From Hyphomicrobiales bacterium (GTDB lineage: Bacteria; Pseudomonadota; Alphaproteobacteria; Rhizobiales; JAJFHR01), in NCBI GenBank assembly GCA_021775515.1, contig JAJFHR010000375.1, positions 1 through 9,445 on the forward strand: a DNA stretch of 9,445 bases. Reading direction: 5' to 3'. Below, in pieces: positions 6,846 to 9,445 of the stretch. The position numbers and the translations under genes are program-made. The notes under the pieces were generated by a model, which saw nothing but the letters and a program-made list of their open reading frames with translations, ran no database searches and was not told the DNA's origin. Every line of letters begins with the position of its first letter. The stretch's first letter is position 1.

Positions 6846-7376
6846 TTAATTGACCTTCTTGACCATCGTGGCGGCATGGTTTTCATGTGCCTTGAAGATC
6901 TCAAGTCCGGCTTTAAACAACGCCTTGACTTCGGAATTTTCAATGTTGGGGATAAACGAGTTCTCCACCAGATTGTTCACAGCCTTATGGTAGTCGAGCT
7001 CATTTTGCGCATAACGCCGGTCGAATTGCGCCCCGCGCAGCTTGCTCATTTCATCGACCAGTTTTTCCGAATTTTCCTGCAGAGTTTTGCTGAGAAAATT
7101 ATCCTGCGGCTGAGCTTTCAGCTTAGCCAGCAAGGCTAGGGCCTGGGCATTGACCGCATTGTGGTCGCGGATCATGGTTTCTGCAAACTCGCGGACCGCC
7201 GGATTTTGTGAAATGGCGAGAGCCAGATGGGCATAACGAATGTCGATATTATCTGCAACATAAGCAGCATGAGCAATTTCAAGGTCATTCAGTTCCGCCG
7301 GGGACCGGGCTTCGGCCACACCCTGGTTGAGCGCAAATGCAAAGCCTAGGGCGATTAGAGTTTTGGTGATCTTCAT
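6846..7376 (-). CDS. Secreted DUF4142 (ferritin-like) protein
   Basis: It is 176 residues long. MKITKTLIALGFAFALNQGV with cleavage near AEA (21-23) is a Sec signal peptide. The mature protein is helical with the DUF4142 spacing of acidic and histidine residues: NDLEIAHAAYVADNIDIRYA (30-49), NPAVREFAETMIRDHNAVNA (58-77), FDRRYAQNELDYHKAV (118-133) and FKAHENHAATMV (161-172). The family is predicted to fold as a ferritin-like four-helix bundle in the periplasm and is often stress-associated; metal binding is plausible but unproven. ATG 7376 has AAGGA 7 bp ahead and begins the signal peptide; an in-frame start at 7445 would bury it behind an implausible extension. It is first in a unit with the cupredoxin and divergent from the AraC-type gene, which may control it. 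A shared role in copper or oxidative stress is an inference. Confidence 0.92.
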   Translation of the reverse strand: MKITKTLIALGFAFALNQGVAEARSPAELNDLEIAHAAYVADNIDIRYAHLALAISQNPAVREFAETMIRDHNAVNAQALALLAKLKAQPQDNFLSKTLQENSEKLVDEMSKLRGAQFDRRYAQNELDYHKAVNNLVENSFIPNIENSEVKALFKAGLEIFKAHENHAATMVKKVN

Positions 7377-7556
7377 TTCAAATTCCTTCACAGTTAAGCA
7401 GTGAGCCGGGTGATCCGGCCTGTATGAATGAACAAATAAGATCAATTATTCATTTTGAAAACGACGAAAAATCCCAAAATTTTGACTGATCGTACAGAAT
7501 TTGGACTTTTAAGTATTTTTCGTGTATATCAGCAGAATTCAACGAGAGGTTTTCTA
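7377..7556. promoter_or_regulatory. Divergent control region between DUF4142 and AraC-type genes
   Basis: This 180-bp spacer must hold promoters for both directions. GCCGG (7405-7409) and CCGGC (7415-7419) form a perfect hairpin with a 5-base loop in the DUF4142 leader. ATGAAT (7424-7429) and ATTCAT (7448-7453) are inverted with 18 bp between them, a plausible regulator site. On the plus strand a weak TTGGAC and TATATC pair with 18-bp spacing (7502-7531) could serve the regulator gene. None of these boxes is strong. Confidence 0.4.
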
Positions 7557-8522
7557 ATGGATTTTTTGAGCGACATACTTTCCTGCCTGCAAATGTCGGG
7601 AACCTTATATTTTCGTACTTCGTTTACCTCTCCCTGGAGCATACGCGTGCCGTCGTTCGAAAACGTTGCCCGGTTTCATTTCGCGCACAAAGGCCGGTGC
7701 CTGGTGCGCATTGAACCGGACCAAGCTCCGGTTTTTCTGGAACAAGGAGATTTGCTGATCATTACGCGCGGGGCTGCGCATACGCTTTACTGCGATCCCA
7801 TAACCGAAAACCAGGCGGTGAAACTTGATCGGGTGGTGGAAGAATCCGGGTTCACCGGTACGGGTGCGCTGGTCTATGGCGAGCTTGGCAGTGATCATGA
7901 GACCCAGCTTATTTGCGGGCATTTTGCCTTCAGTAAAGAGGCTAATCATTTGCTCATCGATACGCTGCCATCATACATCCATATTCAAAACTACGGCGAG
8001 GCGTCGGGTGCGTGGATGGAAAACACCTTAAAGGTGATTGGCAATGAGGCCGGGCGTGAGCAACTTGGCAGCGACCTCATTGCGCAAAAAATGTCGGAGA
8101 TAATCTTTGCCCAAGCGCTTCGCACCTATTTGGAAGGGAAAGGGTCAGACCAGCCGGTTTTAGCCGGGTTCGCAGATCCCAATATTGCTCGCGCTTTAGC
8201 GGCGATACACAAAAATCCGGGTTATCTGTGGACACTGGAAGGCTTGGCAAAAATGGCCGGAATGTCCCGCACGGCATTTACCAACAAATTTTCACAATGC
8301 ATGACCACAACACCCATGGGGTATATTACTCACTGGCGAATGCAGATAGCACGGCGGCAGTTGGCTAATTCGAATGAGCCGATAATAGCCATTGCCGAAA
8401 ACGTTGGTTATCACTCGGAGGCAGCCTTCAGCCGGGTCTTTAAAAAACATCATAAGGAGGCACCGGCAACATACCGCCGTTTGATTCAAATTCCCGACAA
8501 CACAACACATAATAGAGTTTAG
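7557..8522 (+). CDS. AraC-family transcriptional regulator with N-terminal cupin
   Basis: It is 321 residues long. MDFLSDILSCLQMSGTLYFR opens the N-terminal cupin of the AraC_binding/Cupin_6 type, continuing with HFAHKGRCLV (41-50) and LEQGDLLIITRGAAHTL (61-77). The C-terminus has both HTH motifs of the AraC/XylS DNA-binding domain: WTLEGLAKMAGMSRTAFTNK (225-244), and the signature PIIAIAENVGYHSEAAFSRV (275-294) ending FKKHHKEAPATYR. ATG 7557 has GAGAGG 7 bp ahead and matches the family's start; an upstream in-frame ATG at 7455 adds 34 unrelated residues and runs through the promoter region. It is the only plus-strand gene here and is divergent from the DUF4142-cupredoxin pair, the usual position for a local activator of that pair. 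The ligand is unknown. Its stop overlaps the end of the decayed M16 fragment on the other strand. Confidence 0.95.
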   Translation: MDFLSDILSCLQMSGTLYFRTSFTSPWSIRVPSFENVARFHFAHKGRCLVRIEPDQAPVFLEQGDLLIITRGAAHTLYCDPITENQAVKLDRVVEESGFTGTGALVYGELGSDHETQLICGHFAFSKEANHLLIDTLPSYIHIQNYGEASGAWMENTLKVIGNEAGREQLGSDLIAQKMSEIIFAQALRTYLEGKGSDQPVLAGFADPNIARALAAIHKNPGYLWTLEGLAKMAGMSRTAFTNKFSQCMTTTPMGYITHWRMQIARRQLANSNEPIIAIAENVGYHSEAAFSRVFKKHHKEAPATYRRLIQIPDNTTHNRV

Positions 8523-8665
8523 AGCAGGTCCCAACGCTTTGCCGGCAAGCCCAACGACAACTGGTTTTGGCACCATGTCATGATCAGGATACCCGACTTT
8601 TTCAAAAATTTAACAACTTGTTTTAGTTTTTCAACTGTCGCGGCGTTGATGAAATCCTGGCGAAA
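8519..8665 (-). pseudogene. Decayed duplicate of the 3' end of the M16 peptidase gene
   Basis: The minus strand reads FRQDFINAATVEKLKQVVKF then LKKSGILIMT, matching IRNDLINAVTIEDLKRVAKF and LIKPGNLITT of the M16 gene at 8878-9445. Bases 8559-8664 align with 8908-9014 at roughly 70% identity. One base is missing near 8575-8580 relative to the intact copy, so the continuing VPKPVVVGL (compare VVGKPVGV) falls in another frame. Homology stops abruptly at about 8665; nothing further 5' of the gene is present. With no start, zinc motif or intact frame it cannot make a product. Confidence 0.8.
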
Positions 8666-8672
8666 GGTCCAG

Positions 8673-8831
8673 CTATTTGGCCTTCATCAATTTTCTTTTG
8701 TTCAGCCACTTCACCAGGATGACAATTGAAACGACAATAAACCCTAAAACCAGGACTGTTATTAAGGGGCCGAGGATTACATTCTCGGTCGCCATTACCA
8801 TCTGGCCACTGTTCGCCACACCGTCTTGCAT
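8673..8831 (-). CDS. Small single-pass membrane protein (52 residues)
   Basis: ATG 8831 to TAG 8673 encodes MQDGVANSGQMVMATENVIL, then a strongly hydrophobic segment of about 22 residues (19-40, GPLITVLVLGFIVVSIVILV), and a basic tail KWLNKRKLMKAK. The positive-inside rule suggests N-terminus out and C-terminus in the cytosol. The AAGAAAAG about 5 bp ahead is a weak ribosome site. It lies 46 bp after the M16 gene on the same strand, so read-through expression is possible, and directly before the decayed M16 fragment. I do not recognise a family. The hydrophobic run with a clean charged boundary favours a real gene, but its shortness leaves doubt. Confidence 0.55.
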   Translation of the reverse strand: MQDGVANSGQMVMATENVILGPLITVLVLGFIVVSIVILVKWLNKRKLMKAK

Positions 8832-8877
8832 TGGTCTTTTCTTCTATTTTGTTGAATTCGATAGACTTCGGTCCGCT

Positions 8878-9445
8878 CTAACTATCAGCGGGTATGGACT
8901 TAACGCCAACTGGTTTTCCCACCACCGTTGTGATCAGGTTACCCGGCTTAATCAGGAATTTTGCTACCCGTTTTAGATCTTCGATCGTCACCGCGTTAAT
9001 GAGATCATTGCGAATGACGACATAGTCAATGCCGAGATTTTCCATCTGGATGCCGAGAAGCTGACTGGCGATCTTTGAGTTGGTATCAAACCTGAGCGGA
9101 TAGGAACCGGTAAGATATGTTTTGGCATCCTCCAATTCTTTTTCACTTACTCCGTCAGTTGCAATGCGATTGAGCTCCTGATCAATCAGCGCCAGGGTTT
9201 CGCTGACACTTTCATTTTTGGTCGCCGCACCACCCATCAACAAACCGGCTTTATCGAGTGGATTAAGATAGCTGTAAATAGAATAAACCAGGCCGCGTTT
9301 TTCTCTGATCTCGCTATAAAGACGCGAGGAAAATCCGCCGCCGCCAAGAACGTAGTTGAGTATGTAGGCTGGAACGAAATCCTTGTCATCGCGCTTTAAA
9401 CCCTTAAGGCCAAACTGGATCACGCTTTGCGGCACGTTCATCTCC
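8878..9445 (-). CDS. M16 (pitrilysin/insulinase-type) peptidase family protein, C-terminal part
   Basis: The frame is open to the right edge, so the N-terminal half, including any HxxEH zinc motif, lies outside. The visible 188 or so residues are the M16 C-terminal domain: PQSVIQFGLKGLKRDDKDF, AYILNYVLGGGGFSSRLYSE, REKRGLVYSIYSYL with the R/Y pair typical of M16 second domains, then YLTGSYPLRFDTNSKIA, and RNDLINAVTIEDLKRVAKFL near the end. Alphaproteobacteria commonly carry two such genes in tandem, one zinc-active and one inactive partner. Which one this is cannot be told without the N-terminus. Members of this type are usually exported to the periplasm. An internal ATG at 9441 is not the true start. 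Its 3' end has a degenerate copy 350 bp downstream (8519-8665). Confidence 0.93.
   Translation of the reverse strand, partial: EMNVPQSVIQFGLKGLKRDDKDFVPAYILNYVLGGGGFSSRLYSEIREKRGLVYSIYSYLNPLDKAGLLMGGAATKNESVSETLALIDQELNRIATDGVSEKELEDAKTYLTGSYPLRFDTNSKIASQLLGIQMENLGIDYVVIRNDLINAVTIEDLKRVAKFLIKPGNLITTVVGKPVGVKSIPADS

Noticed and set aside
7377..7445. N-terminal extension of the DUF4142 gene
   Set aside because: It would precede a clear signal peptide, which must be N-terminal.
7455..7556. N-terminal extension of the AraC-type gene
   Set aside because: No ribosome site, unrelated to the family, and it crosses the divergent promoter region, while ATG 7557 has GAGAGG and the family's usual start.
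8531..8548. GCTTTGCCGGCAAGC inverted repeat as a terminator for the AraC-type gene
   Set aside because: The arms meet with almost no loop and no T-run follows; it also lies within the M16 remnant.
8677..8976. Plus-strand open frame of 99 codons
   Set aside because: It is antisense to the small membrane protein and the M16 end, without family resemblance or ribosome site.

Overview
The window looks like chromosomal DNA of an alphaproteobacterium. This rests on the protein character of pgi, mutL and the M16 peptidase, and on MutL carrying the endonuclease motif found in lineages without MutH. No rRNA, tRNA, CRISPR array or insertion sequence was seen. All genes except one (the AraC-type regulator) read on the minus strand. 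The species cannot be named from the sequence.

Layout from right to left, the direction of transcription for most genes. At 9445-8878 lies the C-terminal part of an M16 (pitrilysin-type) zinc peptidase family protein. It is followed by a 52-residue single-pass membrane protein (8831-8673) and then by a decayed, frameshifted copy of the 3' end of the same M16 gene (8665-8519). An AraC-family regulator (7557-8522, plus strand) is divergent from a two-gene unit: a secreted DUF4142 ferritin-like protein (7376-6846) and a Tat-type amicyanin-like cupredoxin (6845-6477), which abut with no base between them. Next come an internally deleted SAM-methyltransferase pseudogene (6337-6094) and, 4 bp later, a DUF985/cupin_5 gene (6089-5673).

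After a gene-free stretch with a good promoter comes a tightly overlapping three-gene operon (5170-3401): a long XRE-type HTH protein, a small DUF4258-like protein and a 173-residue protein I do not recognise. Its overlaps (8 bp and 4 bp) indicate translational coupling. This is the best candidate in the window for an undescribed system, possibly toxin-antitoxin-like, but nothing in the sequence proves a function.

The left third is housekeeping: pgi (3007-1682) followed 36 bp later by mutL (1645 to beyond the left edge, TTG start). The picture is a conserved M16 peptidase on one side and pgi-mutL on the other. Between them sits an accessory block with two gene remnants, a redox/stress cassette with its own divergent regulator, and a small regulatory operon. 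The block shows signs of turnover (duplication, internal deletion, frameshift) but no recognisable mobile element.
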